From CAWIUB01 sp963839175 (GTDB taxonomy: Bacteria; Actinomycetota; Actinomycetes; Mycobacteriales; Jatrophihabitantaceae): DNA of 64,000 nucleotides. A program made the translations under genes and the position numbers. The notes below the pieces were generated by a model. That model had not been told where the DNA came from. It saw only the letters and a program-made list of their open reading frames with translations, and made no database searches. Positions 17,284 through 24,204 of the stretch are shown one piece after another. Location: contig CAWIUB010000035.1 of the NCBI GenBank assembly GCA_963839175.1, positions 1 to 64,000 on the forward strand, in the 5' to 3' direction. Numbering within the stretch: the stretch's first letter is position 1; the number at the start of each line of letters is the position of its first letter.

Positions 17284-17330
17284 ACTGGTGGCCCTGTGCG
17301 TACGCGGCAGCCCCCCGGGCGGCCACCAGT
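17284..17330. terminator. Hairpin between convergent genes
   Basis: ACTGGTGGCC (17284-17293) pairs perfectly with GGCCACCAGT (17321-17330) over a GC-rich 27-base loop. It sits between the convergent amidohydrolase and SDR stops and could end transcription from both sides. There is no T tract, as is common in high-GC actinobacteria. Confidence 0.6.
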
Positions 17331-17336
17331 CTCCGT

Positions 17337-18104
17337 CTATACGGGGGTGACGTAGGCCCCGCTGATACCTCCGTCGACCAGAAAAGTTGACGCGGTGATG
17401 AACGAGGCGTCGTCGCTGGCCAGAAAGGTCACCGCCGCGGCGATCTCGGAGACCTCCGCAAATCTGCCCATCGGGATGTGCACCATGCGCCGCTCCGCCT
17501 GTTCGGGATGCTTGGCGAACAGCTCCTGCAACAGCGGAGTGTTCACCGGGCCGGGGCACAGGGCGTTGACTCGCACCCGGTCGCGGGCAAACTGCACGCC
17601 CAGCTCCCGGCTCAGGGCAAGCACGCCGCCCTTGCTCGCGGTGTAGGAGATCTGCGAGGTTGCCGAGCCCATGACCGCGACGAACGAGGCGGTGTTGATG
17701 ATCGAGCCGCCGCCGCTCTCGCGCATGTGCCCGATCGCGTGCTTGCAGCACAGGTAGACGCTGGTGAGGTTGACCTCCTGGACTCGCCGCCAGGCGTCCA
17801 GATCCGTGTCGAGGATCGACTCGTCGTCGGCCGGCGAGATGCCTGCGTTGTTGAAGACAACGTCCAGGCCGCCGTGCGTGCCGACGGCCGACTGGAACAG
17901 CGCCCGCACCTGTTCTTCGTCCGTCACGTCGACCTGGACGAAGCCGGCGCCGATGTCCGCAGCGGTCTGGGCCCCCGCGTCGGGGTCGATGTCGGCGCAG
18001 AGCACCTTCGCGCCCTCGTCGGCGAAGCGCTGCGCGGTGGCCCGGCCGATGCCGCCGGCCGAGCCGGTGACGACGGCGACCTTGCCGGCCAGACGATCCC
18101 CCAT
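17337..18104 (-). CDS. SDR-family NAD(P)-dependent oxidoreductase
   Basis: The 255-residue Rossmann protein has the cofactor motif VVTGSAGGIGRATA, the NNAG motif (VFNNAGIS), a catalytic Ser in NTASFVAVMG and the YxxxK pair in SYTASKGG. AAGGAG lies about 6 bases before ATG 18104, 2 bases after the aldehyde dehydrogenase stop, so both are co-transcribed. It is the last gene of the five-gene operon starting at 22428 and may oxidise or reduce a product of the pathway. Confidence 0.9.
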   Translation of the reverse strand: MGDRLAGKVAVVTGSAGGIGRATAQRFADEGAKVLCADIDPDAGAQTAADIGAGFVQVDVTDEEQVRALFQSAVGTHGGLDVVFNNAGISPADDESILDTDLDAWRRVQEVNLTSVYLCCKHAIGHMRESGGGSIINTASFVAVMGSATSQISYTASKGGVLALSRELGVQFARDRVRVNALCPGPVNTPLLQELFAKHPEQAERRMVHIPMGRFAEVSEIAAAVTFLASDDASFITASTFLVDGGISGAYVTPV

Positions 18105-18106
18105 GG

Positions 18107-19471
18107 TCACTCCTTCGTCGAGAGGAAGACGTTCTTGGTCTGGGTGAACGCGAGCGGCGCGTCAGGGCCCAGCTCGCGGCCGAGACCCGAGGACTTGAAC
18201 CCGCCGAACGGCGTCCAGTACCGCACGGAGGAGTTCGAATTCACCGACAGGTTTCCTGCCTCGATCCCACGGCTGACCCGGATCGCCCGTGCGACGTCGC
18301 GGGTCCAGATCGAGCCCGACAGCCCGAACTCGCTGTCGTTGGCGATGCGGATCGCATCGGCCTCGTCGTCGAACGCGACCACCGCCACCACCGGCCCGAA
18401 GATCTCCTCGCGAAGCGTGCGGTCGGCCGGATCGGCTGGTGTCAGGACGGTGGGCGGGAACCAGAAGCCGGGGCCGTCCGGCGCGGTGCCGGTGAACGCG
18501 ACCGGAGCGTCGTCCGGCACGTAGCCGGCCACCCGCTCGCGCTGCTCGGCACTGATCAGCGGGCCCATCTCGCTCTTCTCGTCGGCCGGGTCGGCGACCA
18601 CGACCCCCTTGACGGCAGGCTCGAACAGCTCCATGAACCGGTCGAAGGCAGTGCGCTGGACGAGGATTCTCGATCGGGCGCAGCAGTCCTGGCCGGCATT
18701 GTCGAAAACCGCGTACGGCGCAGCGGCGGCCGCCGCCTCTAGGTCGGCATCCGCGAAGATCACGTTCGCGCTCTTGCCACCGAGTTCGAGGGTGACCGGT
18801 TTGGTGTGCCTGGCGGCCGCCGCCAGGACGGCGCAGCCGACCTCGGTCGACCCGGTGAAGACGATCTTGGCGACGTCCTGGTGGTCGACGAGCCGCTGGC
18901 CGACGAACCGGCCCTTGCCGGGCAGCACCTGGAAGACGTCCGGCGGGATGCCGGCATCGCGCGCCAGCTCGGCCAGCCGCAGCGCGGTGAGCGGAGTCAG
19001 CTCCGCGGGCTTGAGCACGACGCAGTTTCCCGCCGCGAGCGCAGGAGCGAACCCCCAGGCGGCGATCGGCATCGGGAAGTTCCACGGCACGATCACCCCG
19101 GCGACCCCGAGCGGTTCGTGGAACGTCACGTCGATGCCGTCGGCCACCGGGATCTGCTGTCCGATCAGCCGTTCGGGTGCGCCCGCGTAGTAGGCGATCA
19201 CGTCCCGGGCGTTGCCGGCCTCGAAGCGTGCGTTGCTGATCGTGTGCCCGGCGTTGGCCACCTCCAGCTGGGCAAGGTGTTCCTGGTCGGCGTCGACGGC
19301 CTCCGCAAACCGGCGCAGTAGCCGGGCGCGGTCCTCCGGCGGGACGTCCCGCCAGCCGGCGAATGCGGCGCGGGCCCGGGTGATCGCCTCGTCCGTCTGC
19401 TCGACGTCGAACGGTTCGATGCTGGTCACCACCTGCTCGGTCGCGGGGTTGATCACCTCATGCGTGGTCAC
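18107..19471 (-). CDS. NAD(P)-dependent aldehyde dehydrogenase
   Basis: The 454-residue enzyme is a typical ALDH. It has PWNFPMPIAAWGFAPALAAGN at the cofactor site, FTGSTEVG, catalytic Glu in TLELGGKSAN and catalytic Cys in AGQDCCARSR. EIFGPVVAV follows. In gamma-glutamylated amine pathways an ALDH oxidises the gamma-glutamyl-aminoaldehyde (PuuC role), which fits its position after the ligase. A perfect 27-bp hairpin separates it from that ligase. Confidence 0.9.
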   Translation of the reverse strand: MTTHEVINPATEQVVTSIEPFDVEQTDEAITRARAAFAGWRDVPPEDRARLLRRFAEAVDADQEHLAQLEVANAGHTISNARFEAGNARDVIAYYAGAPERLIGQQIPVADGIDVTFHEPLGVAGVIVPWNFPMPIAAWGFAPALAAGNCVVLKPAELTPLTALRLAELARDAGIPPDVFQVLPGKGRFVGQRLVDHQDVAKIVFTGSTEVGCAVLAAAARHTKPVTLELGGKSANVIFADADLEAAAAAAPYAVFDNAGQDCCARSRILVQRTAFDRFMELFEPAVKGVVVADPADEKSEMGPLISAEQRERVAGYVPDDAPVAFTGTAPDGPGFWFPPTVLTPADPADRTLREEIFGPVVAVVAFDDEADAIRIANDSEFGLSGSIWTRDVARAIRVSRGIEAGNLSVNSNSSVRYWTPFGGFKSSGLGRELGPDAPLAFTQTKNVFLSTKE

Positions 19472-19486
19472 CGGTCACCCTCCCCT

Positions 19487-19564
19487 CAGCCCCCTGTCCC
19501 GAGTTGTTCGACCGTCCGCGGGCAGGGACGCCGCGGGGGTCGAACAACTCGGGACAGGGGGCTG
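19487..19564. repeat. 27-bp perfect inverted repeat (long hairpin)
   Basis: The arms at 19487-19513 and 19538-19564 are exactly complementary over 27 bases, with a 24-base GC-rich loop. The stem contains CGAGTTGTTCGACC. It begins immediately after the stop of the glutamine-synthetase-like gene (2 bases) and ends 15 bases before the aldehyde dehydrogenase start. It could attenuate or stabilise the operon mRNA. Similar hairpins occur after other stops in this window. Confidence 0.85.
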
Positions 19565-19565
19565 A

Positions 19566-20924
19566 TCACAGCCGCTCGAATCCGCGGATCCGCTCCCAGT
19601 CGGTGACCGCGGCGTCGAATGCGGACAGCTCGACTCGGGCGTTGTTCGCGTAGTGGTCGACGACCTCGTCGCCGAAGGCGGAGCGGGCGATCGGGCTGTC
19701 CTGCCAGAGGCGCGCTGCCTCGGCCAGTGTGGCCGGCACCGTCTCGGCATCCGATTCGTAGGCGTTGCCGGCGAACGGATCCTCTAGCGGCAGCTCGTTC
19801 TCTACGCCGTGCAAACCCGCTGCGATCAGTCCTGCCACGGCCAGGTAGGGGTTGACGTCGCCGCCCGGCACGCGGTTCTCGAAGCGCAGGCTCTCGCCGT
19901 GGCCGATCACCCGCAGCGCACAGGTGCGATTGTCGTGCCCCCACTTGACCGCGGTCGGCGCGAAGGAACCCGGCTGGTAGCGCTTGTAGGAATTGATGTT
20001 GGGGGCGAACAGGTAGGTGAATTCGCGCAGGGCGGCGAGCTGCCCGGCCAGGAAGTGCTCGAACAGTTTGGAAACCCCGCCGTCGCGGTCCCCGACGAAC
20101 ACCGGGTCACCGTCGGGGCTTCGCAGGGACAGGTGGATATGGCAGGAATTTCCTTCGCGCTCGTCGTACTTGGCCATGAACGTCAGCGCACTGCCGTGCT
20201 GCGCGGCGATCTCCTTGGCGCCGTTCTTGTAGACGACGTGGTTATCGCAGGTGGTCAGGGCATCGGTGTAGCGGAACGCGATCTCGTGCTGGCCAAGGTT
20301 GCATTCGCCCTTGGCGGACTCGACCCGCAATCCCGCGTCCCGCATGCCGAGACGGATCGCGCGCAGCAATGGCTCGACCCGGGCGGTGCCCAGCATCGAG
20401 TAGTCGACGTTGTACTGGTTGGCGTGCGTCAAGCCGACGTAGCGTCTCTCCCAAGCCTGCTCGTAGGTGTCGGTGAAGACGATGAATTCGAGTTCGGTGC
20501 CGACGAACGCCTGCCAGCCGTATTCGGCCAGCCGGTCCACCTGCCGCTTGAGGACCTGACGCGGTGACTGCAGCACCGGCGAGCCGTCGCTCCACTGCAC
20601 GTCGGCGAGCACCAGAGCGGTGCCGTCCTGCCATGGCGTGCGGCGCAGCGTCGTGAGGTCCGGCAGCATCTCGAAGTCGCCGTACCCGCGGGCCCAGCTC
20701 GAGATCTCGTATCCGTCGACCGTGTTCATCTCGACGTCGACGGCCATCAGATAGTTGCAGCCCTCAGCGCCGTGCGCCACCACCTCGTCGAGGAAGTGGT
20801 GCGCGTCGAAACGCTTGCCCTGCAGGCGCCCCTGCATGTCAGTGATGGCCAGCACGACGGTGTCGATCGAGCCGTGATCCACTCCGGCGCGCAAGGCGTC
20901 TACGGACAGCGGTGCGCTACTCAT
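19566..20924 (-). CDS. Glutamine synthetase-like gamma-glutamyl-amine ligase
   Basis: The 452-residue protein belongs to the glutamine synthetase superfamily, in the branch that includes PuuA (gamma-glutamyl-putrescine synthetase) and the actinobacterial GlnA3/GlnA4 type. Features are GTELEFIVF in the active site, NVDYSMLGTARVEPLLR, GQHEIAFRY, CHIHLSL and FENRVPGGDVNPYL. It lacks the C-terminal adenylylation segment of true GlnA. Neighbouring C26 hydrolase, ALDH and GntR genes support amine gamma-glutamylation rather than ammonia assimilation. The exact amine is not visible. Confidence 0.85.
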   Translation of the reverse strand: MSSAPLSVDALRAGVDHGSIDTVVLAITDMQGRLQGKRFDAHHFLDEVVAHGAEGCNYLMAVDVEMNTVDGYEISSWARGYGDFEMLPDLTTLRRTPWQDGTALVLADVQWSDGSPVLQSPRQVLKRQVDRLAEYGWQAFVGTELEFIVFTDTYEQAWERRYVGLTHANQYNVDYSMLGTARVEPLLRAIRLGMRDAGLRVESAKGECNLGQHEIAFRYTDALTTCDNHVVYKNGAKEIAAQHGSALTFMAKYDEREGNSCHIHLSLRSPDGDPVFVGDRDGGVSKLFEHFLAGQLAALREFTYLFAPNINSYKRYQPGSFAPTAVKWGHDNRTCALRVIGHGESLRFENRVPGGDVNPYLAVAGLIAAGLHGVENELPLEDPFAGNAYESDAETVPATLAEAARLWQDSPIARSAFGDEVVDHYANNARVELSAFDAAVTDWERIRGFERL

Positions 20925-20992
20925 CCGATGGGGTCCCCTCTGCTAATGAAGGTCTCCTGACCGTACCTTCTTCGTGTCATACGCGGAACCGG

Positions 20993-21721
20993 TCAACGTA
21001 GGAAGCCACGCAGCAACGCCGCCGTGCCGTCCACGTGCTCTTCCATCGTGGTCCTGGCCTGATCCGGCTCGCCAGAGAGGACGGCCTCGACGATCGCCAC
21101 GTGCTGGCGGTTCGAATGAGCGATGTTGGCCGGGATCACCGGGATGGCCCGCAGCAGTTCGTCCAGCCGCAACTGGACATCTGCCACCGCGGCAACCAAG
21201 GTGGCGCTGCCCGCGGCTGCAGCAATCGCCATATGCAGCCGCGAGTCGGCGAGCCGGCGGTGGCCCGGGCCGGACTGGGTCGCGGCCTCCAGGCACCGGT
21301 GCAGGGTGGCTCGGTCGGCCGCCGTCAGTGTGCGGGTGGCGGCGAGAGCGGCGGCGCCCGGCTCGACGACGCGCCGCGTATCAAGCGCATCGTCGATCGC
21401 GACGCCCATCGAGCGACCGATCTGTTCGACCCGTCGCGGACGCGCCGAGTTGGGCGACATGACGAACGTGCCGCCACCCCGCCCCCGCCGGGACTCGACC
21501 ATGCCGACGTCGCGCAACGCCTTGATGGCTTCGCGCAGGGTCACCCGGCTGACCCCGAACGTCGCCGCCAGCTGCCGCTCGGCCGGCAGCCGGTCGCCCT
21601 GCACCAGCACGCCGAGTTTGATTCCCTGGGCGAGGCGCTCGACGGTCACCTCGAAGGCATTGCGCACGGGCACCGGGCAGAACACCGACCGCGCCCACAG
21701 CGCCTCGACCGATCCGGTCAT
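20993..21721 (-). CDS. GntR-family (FadR/FCD type) transcriptional regulator
   Basis: The 242-residue protein has an N-terminal winged helix (GDRLPAERQLAATFGVSRVT, then LREAIKALRDVGMVE) and a helical FCD ligand domain. The start ATG overlaps the upstream TGA as ATGA, so it is translated with the C26 hydrolase. A likely role is repression of this operon until its amine or a derivative appears. No clear operator palindrome was found. Confidence 0.9.
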   Translation of the reverse strand: MTGSVEALWARSVFCPVPVRNAFEVTVERLAQGIKLGVLVQGDRLPAERQLAATFGVSRVTLREAIKALRDVGMVESRRGRGGGTFVMSPNSARPRRVEQIGRSMGVAIDDALDTRRVVEPGAAALAATRTLTAADRATLHRCLEAATQSGPGHRRLADSRLHMAIAAAAGSATLVAAVADVQLRLDELLRAIPVIPANIAHSNRQHVAIVEAVLSGEPDQARTTMEEHVDGTAALLRGFLR

Positions 21722-22428
21722 TGGACTGTTATCGAGGTATTGCACGCTCCGACAAAGCCCGCGAACAGCTCCCCGGCCCCGGACACCTCCGGATGCCACT
21801 GCACGGCAACGACCCACCGCGCGCTCGGCAGCTCGATTGCTTCCACGGTCCCGTCATCTGACCAGGCCGTCGCCGCCAGTCCGGTACCGAGGCGATCGAC
21901 GGCTTGCCCGTGGGATACGGCGACCTCGACCCGATCGCCGACCAGACCGGCGAGCCTCGTGCCCGCTACGATCGTCACCACCTCGGTGCCGTGGTCGCCC
22001 ACCGCCGGTCGATGCCCGTAGTGGCCCACCACCTCGGGCAGGTGCTGGATCAGCGTGCCGCCGAGCGCGACGTTGAGCAGCTGCATGCCGCGGCAGATGC
22101 CCAGAACCGGAACGTCGCTCTCCAGTGCCGTCCGAACGAGGGCCAGCTCCCAGCCGTCACGGTCAGTGCGTACCGGGCCGGTGCGCGGATGCGCCGCTGC
22201 CCCGTAACGGTCGGGATCGACGTCCGCGCCGCCGGTGAGCACGAGCCCGTGCACGCCCAGAAGCGCTGCCTCGGCATCGCCTGGGTCGCCGGGTGGCAAC
22301 AGCATGGGCACGCCGCCTGCGTCGCGTACCCGGTCGGCGTACGCGGCTGGCAGCAGATCAGCGGCGCGCTCCCACGCGCCCCACCGCGCGTGCTCGCGAT
22401 AGGTCGTCAGGCCGATCCGGGGCCGCAT
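21718..22428 (-). CDS. Gamma-glutamyl-gamma-aminobutyrate hydrolase-like (peptidase C26)
   Basis: The 236-residue class I glutamine-amidotransferase-like hydrolase has the nucleophile Cys in VLGICRGMQLLNVALGG and the His-Glu pair in VAVQWHPEVSG. GLVLTGGADVDP is the oxyanion strand. In the Puu pathway PuuD cuts gamma-glutamyl-GABA to glutamate and GABA. First gene of the operon. Start ATG 22428. Confidence 0.9.
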   Translation of the reverse strand: MRPRIGLTTYREHARWGAWERAADLLPAAYADRVRDAGGVPMLLPPGDPGDAEAALLGVHGLVLTGGADVDPDRYGAAAHPRTGPVRTDRDGWELALVRTALESDVPVLGICRGMQLLNVALGGTLIQHLPEVVGHYGHRPAVGDHGTEVVTIVAGTRLAGLVGDRVEVAVSHGQAVDRLGTGLAATAWSDDGTVEAIELPSARWVVAVQWHPEVSGAGELFAGFVGACNTSITVQ

Positions 22429-22473
22429 GCTGCAAATGGTAAGGGCACCAGCCCCATTGGGCTCGGGCCAGGC

Positions 22474-22710
22474 TCACTCGTGGTGGCGGCGGCGCAGTCC
22501 GCGGATGAATACGATCACGACGAGAGCCCCGGCAGCAGCGAGGACTGCCTTCCCCTGCGGGGTCTGCGCCCGGGCGACCAGGCGCTGCTTGGCATTGCTG
22601 GCGATCCGCCTGGGACTCGTCCGGTCAGCCAGCTGATCCACTGTCGCCGCCAGGGACGCCCGCGCCTGCTCGATCTCGCGCTGGACATCCGCCGCCGTCC
22701 GCTCGGCCAC
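22474..22710 (-). CDS. DUF3618 membrane-anchored small protein
   Basis: The 78-residue protein matches the actinobacterial DUF3618 pattern. It has an N-terminal AADVQREIEQARASLAATVD helix followed by a hydrophobic segment (VLAAAGALVVIVFIRGL) and a basic tail. Probably a single-pass membrane protein; role unknown. GTG start at 22710. Divergent from the peroxiredoxin gene. Confidence 0.85.
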   Translation of the reverse strand: MAERTAADVQREIEQARASLAATVDQLADRTSPRRIASNAKQRLVARAQTPQGKAVLAAAGALVVIVFIRGLRRRHHE

Positions 22711-22763
22711 CCCGGGCCCCTCTCGTCGCGATGCCGTGTTGGCTGCAGCCTAATGTCTACCGC

Positions 22764-23228
22764 ATGCCACGTCTCTCCCCCGGCGATCCTGCGCCAGCGT
22801 TCACCCTGCCCGATGCGGACGAGAAGCCCGTCTCGTTGAAAGACTTTCGCGGCCGCAAGGTCGTCGTCTACTTCTACCCGGCGGCCTCGACACCCGGCTG
22901 CACCACGGAGGCGTGCGACTTCCGCGACAACCTTGCCGAGCTGAACGACGCCGGGTTCGCCGTCCTGGGCATCTCCCCCGACAAGCCCGCGAAGCTCGCC
23001 AAGTTCCGCGACGCCGAGCGGCTGACGTTCCCGCTGCTGTCGGACCCCGACCGTTCGGTGCTCACTTCGTACGGGGCCTATGGGGAGAAGACGATGTACG
23101 GCAAGAAGGTCACCGGCGTCATCCGCTCGACGTTCGTCGTGGACGAGCAGGGCACAATCGCCGAGGCGCACTACAACGTCCGCGCCACCGGCCACGTCGC
23201 CAAGCTGCGCAAGGACCTCGGCGTTTGA
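22764..23228 (+). CDS. bcp: Thioredoxin-dependent peroxiredoxin, Bcp type
   Basis: The 154-residue cytoplasmic peroxidase reduces hydroperoxides. The peroxidatic Cys46 is in TPGCTTEA, with resolving Cys51 five residues later (CDFRD), the alpha2-type Bcp arrangement. GDPAPAFTLPDAD and VVYFYPAA are family strands. The ATG at 22764 is preferred over an in-frame start 11 codons upstream. Single gene, followed 97 bases later by a tRNA. Confidence 0.93.
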   Translation: MPRLSPGDPAPAFTLPDADEKPVSLKDFRGRKVVVYFYPAASTPGCTTEACDFRDNLAELNDAGFAVLGISPDKPAKLAKFRDAERLTFPLLSDPDRSVLTSYGAYGEKTMYGKKVTGVIRSTFVVDEQGTIAEAHYNVRATGHVAKLRKDLGV

Positions 23229-23324
23229 CGCGTGCTGCCGCCGTGGCCCGACCCTGGCCTCGCTGCAGGTGACCATGCGGCGCGTCGTCTCCGCATCGCG
23301 CCGACGTAAGGTATCCCCTAGGTC

Positions 23325-23397
23325 GGGGCCGTAGCCCAAAGGCAGAGGCGCACGGTTTAGGTCCGTGACAGTAAGGGTTCGACTCCCTTCGGCCCCA
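23325..23397 (+). tRNA. tRNA with anticodon UAG (Leu by anticodon), short variable loop
   Basis: The cloverleaf folds with acceptor GGGGCCG/CGGCCCC, anticodon stem CACGG/CCGTG with loop TTTAGGT (anticodon TAG at 23358-23360), T stem AAGGG/CCCTT with TTCGACT loop, discriminator A, and no encoded CCA. The D stem is only three clear pairs. UAG reads CUA leucine codons, but tRNA-Leu normally has a long variable arm; here it is five bases (ACAGT). The identity is therefore uncertain. Confidence 0.85.
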
Positions 23398-23477
23398 CGT
23401 TCGGGCCCAGCTTGTGGCTGTCGACCTAAGCCGCTACGGCTCGCGTTGTTGCTTGCGCGCTGCTAGCATATTGCAAC

Positions 23478-23699
23478 ATGAGGACGTTGTATCTGAGAAA
23501 TGTTCCCGACGACGTCGTGCGGCGGCTGGAGCGGCTCGCGGCGCGCGATGGCACGTCCGTCGGCGCAGTTGCCGTCCGCGAGCTCGCTGATGTCTCGCGC
23601 CGTGCGGACAACCCGGAACTCCTGGGTGCGCTGCCGGACCTGCAAGTCGACGTCAGCCAAATCGTTGACGACCTGAACAGCGCGCGCGCTGCACGGTGA
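23478..23699 (+). CDS. Antitoxin of module 2 (FitA/Arc-like)
   Basis: The 73-residue protein begins MRTLYLRNVPDDVVRRLERL, the ribbon-helix-helix pattern of FitA-like antitoxins. The C-terminal half (LPDLQVDVSQIVDDLNSARA) is likely the toxin-neutralising tail. It overlaps the toxin start by 4 bases (GTGA). A TGTTGC...GCAACA inverted pair spans the region just upstream and the start codon. Lies 80 bases after the tRNA. Confidence 0.88.
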   Translation: MRTLYLRNVPDDVVRRLERLAARDGTSVGAVAVRELADVSRRADNPELLGALPDLQVDVSQIVDDLNSARAAR

Positions 23700-24079
23700 T
23701 CGTGGTCGACGCATCGGCCGCATTGTCTGCGCTGCTCAACGACGGGCCCGCCCGTCAAGCGCTGGCCGAGGATCAACTACACGCGCCGCATCTTGTCGAT
23801 TCTGAGGTCGCGAGTGGACTTCGCCGCCGAGTTGCAGCCCGTCAGATCACGGCGGATGACGGGTGGACTGCACTCGGCACGTGGCGCCGCCTCGGCCTCA
23901 CGCGATACGCCGTCCACCCGCTTCTCGATCGCGTGTGGCAGCTCCGCGACACCTTCTCGGCGTACGACGCGGGATACGTCGCCCTCGCCGAGTTACTGAA
24001 CTGTGCACTGATCACTGCCGACGTCCGCCTGAGTAACGCGACCGGAATTCGCTGTCCTATCACCGTCGTGCCCCGATAA
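23696..24079 (+). CDS. PIN-domain toxin (VapC-like), module 2
   Basis: The 127-residue PIN nuclease shows IVVDASAALSALLND at the N-terminus, the glutamate in LVDSEVASGLRRR, and FSAYDAGYVALAE plus ITADVRL near the C-terminus, giving the four acidic metal-binding positions. GTG start overlaps the antitoxin stop. Confidence 0.92.
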   Translation: MIVVDASAALSALLNDGPARQALAEDQLHAPHLVDSEVASGLRRRVAARQITADDGWTALGTWRRLGLTRYAVHPLLDRVWQLRDTFSAYDAGYVALAELLNCALITADVRLSNATGIRCPITVVPR

Positions 24080-24204
24080 GGAACCCGCGGCGACGGGCGT
24101 GCCGTCGACAGACGTTTCGCGACCGACTGCTCTTGATCTCCCGCAAGGCGCCCACTCCGCGGTGCTATCTGTGGCACACCGACCGAAGACAGCGCTGAGC
24201 ACGG

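Noticed and set aside
23325..24200. Phage or integrase gene next to the tRNA
   Set aside because: Only a toxin-antitoxin pair follows; no integrase frame or fragment was found.
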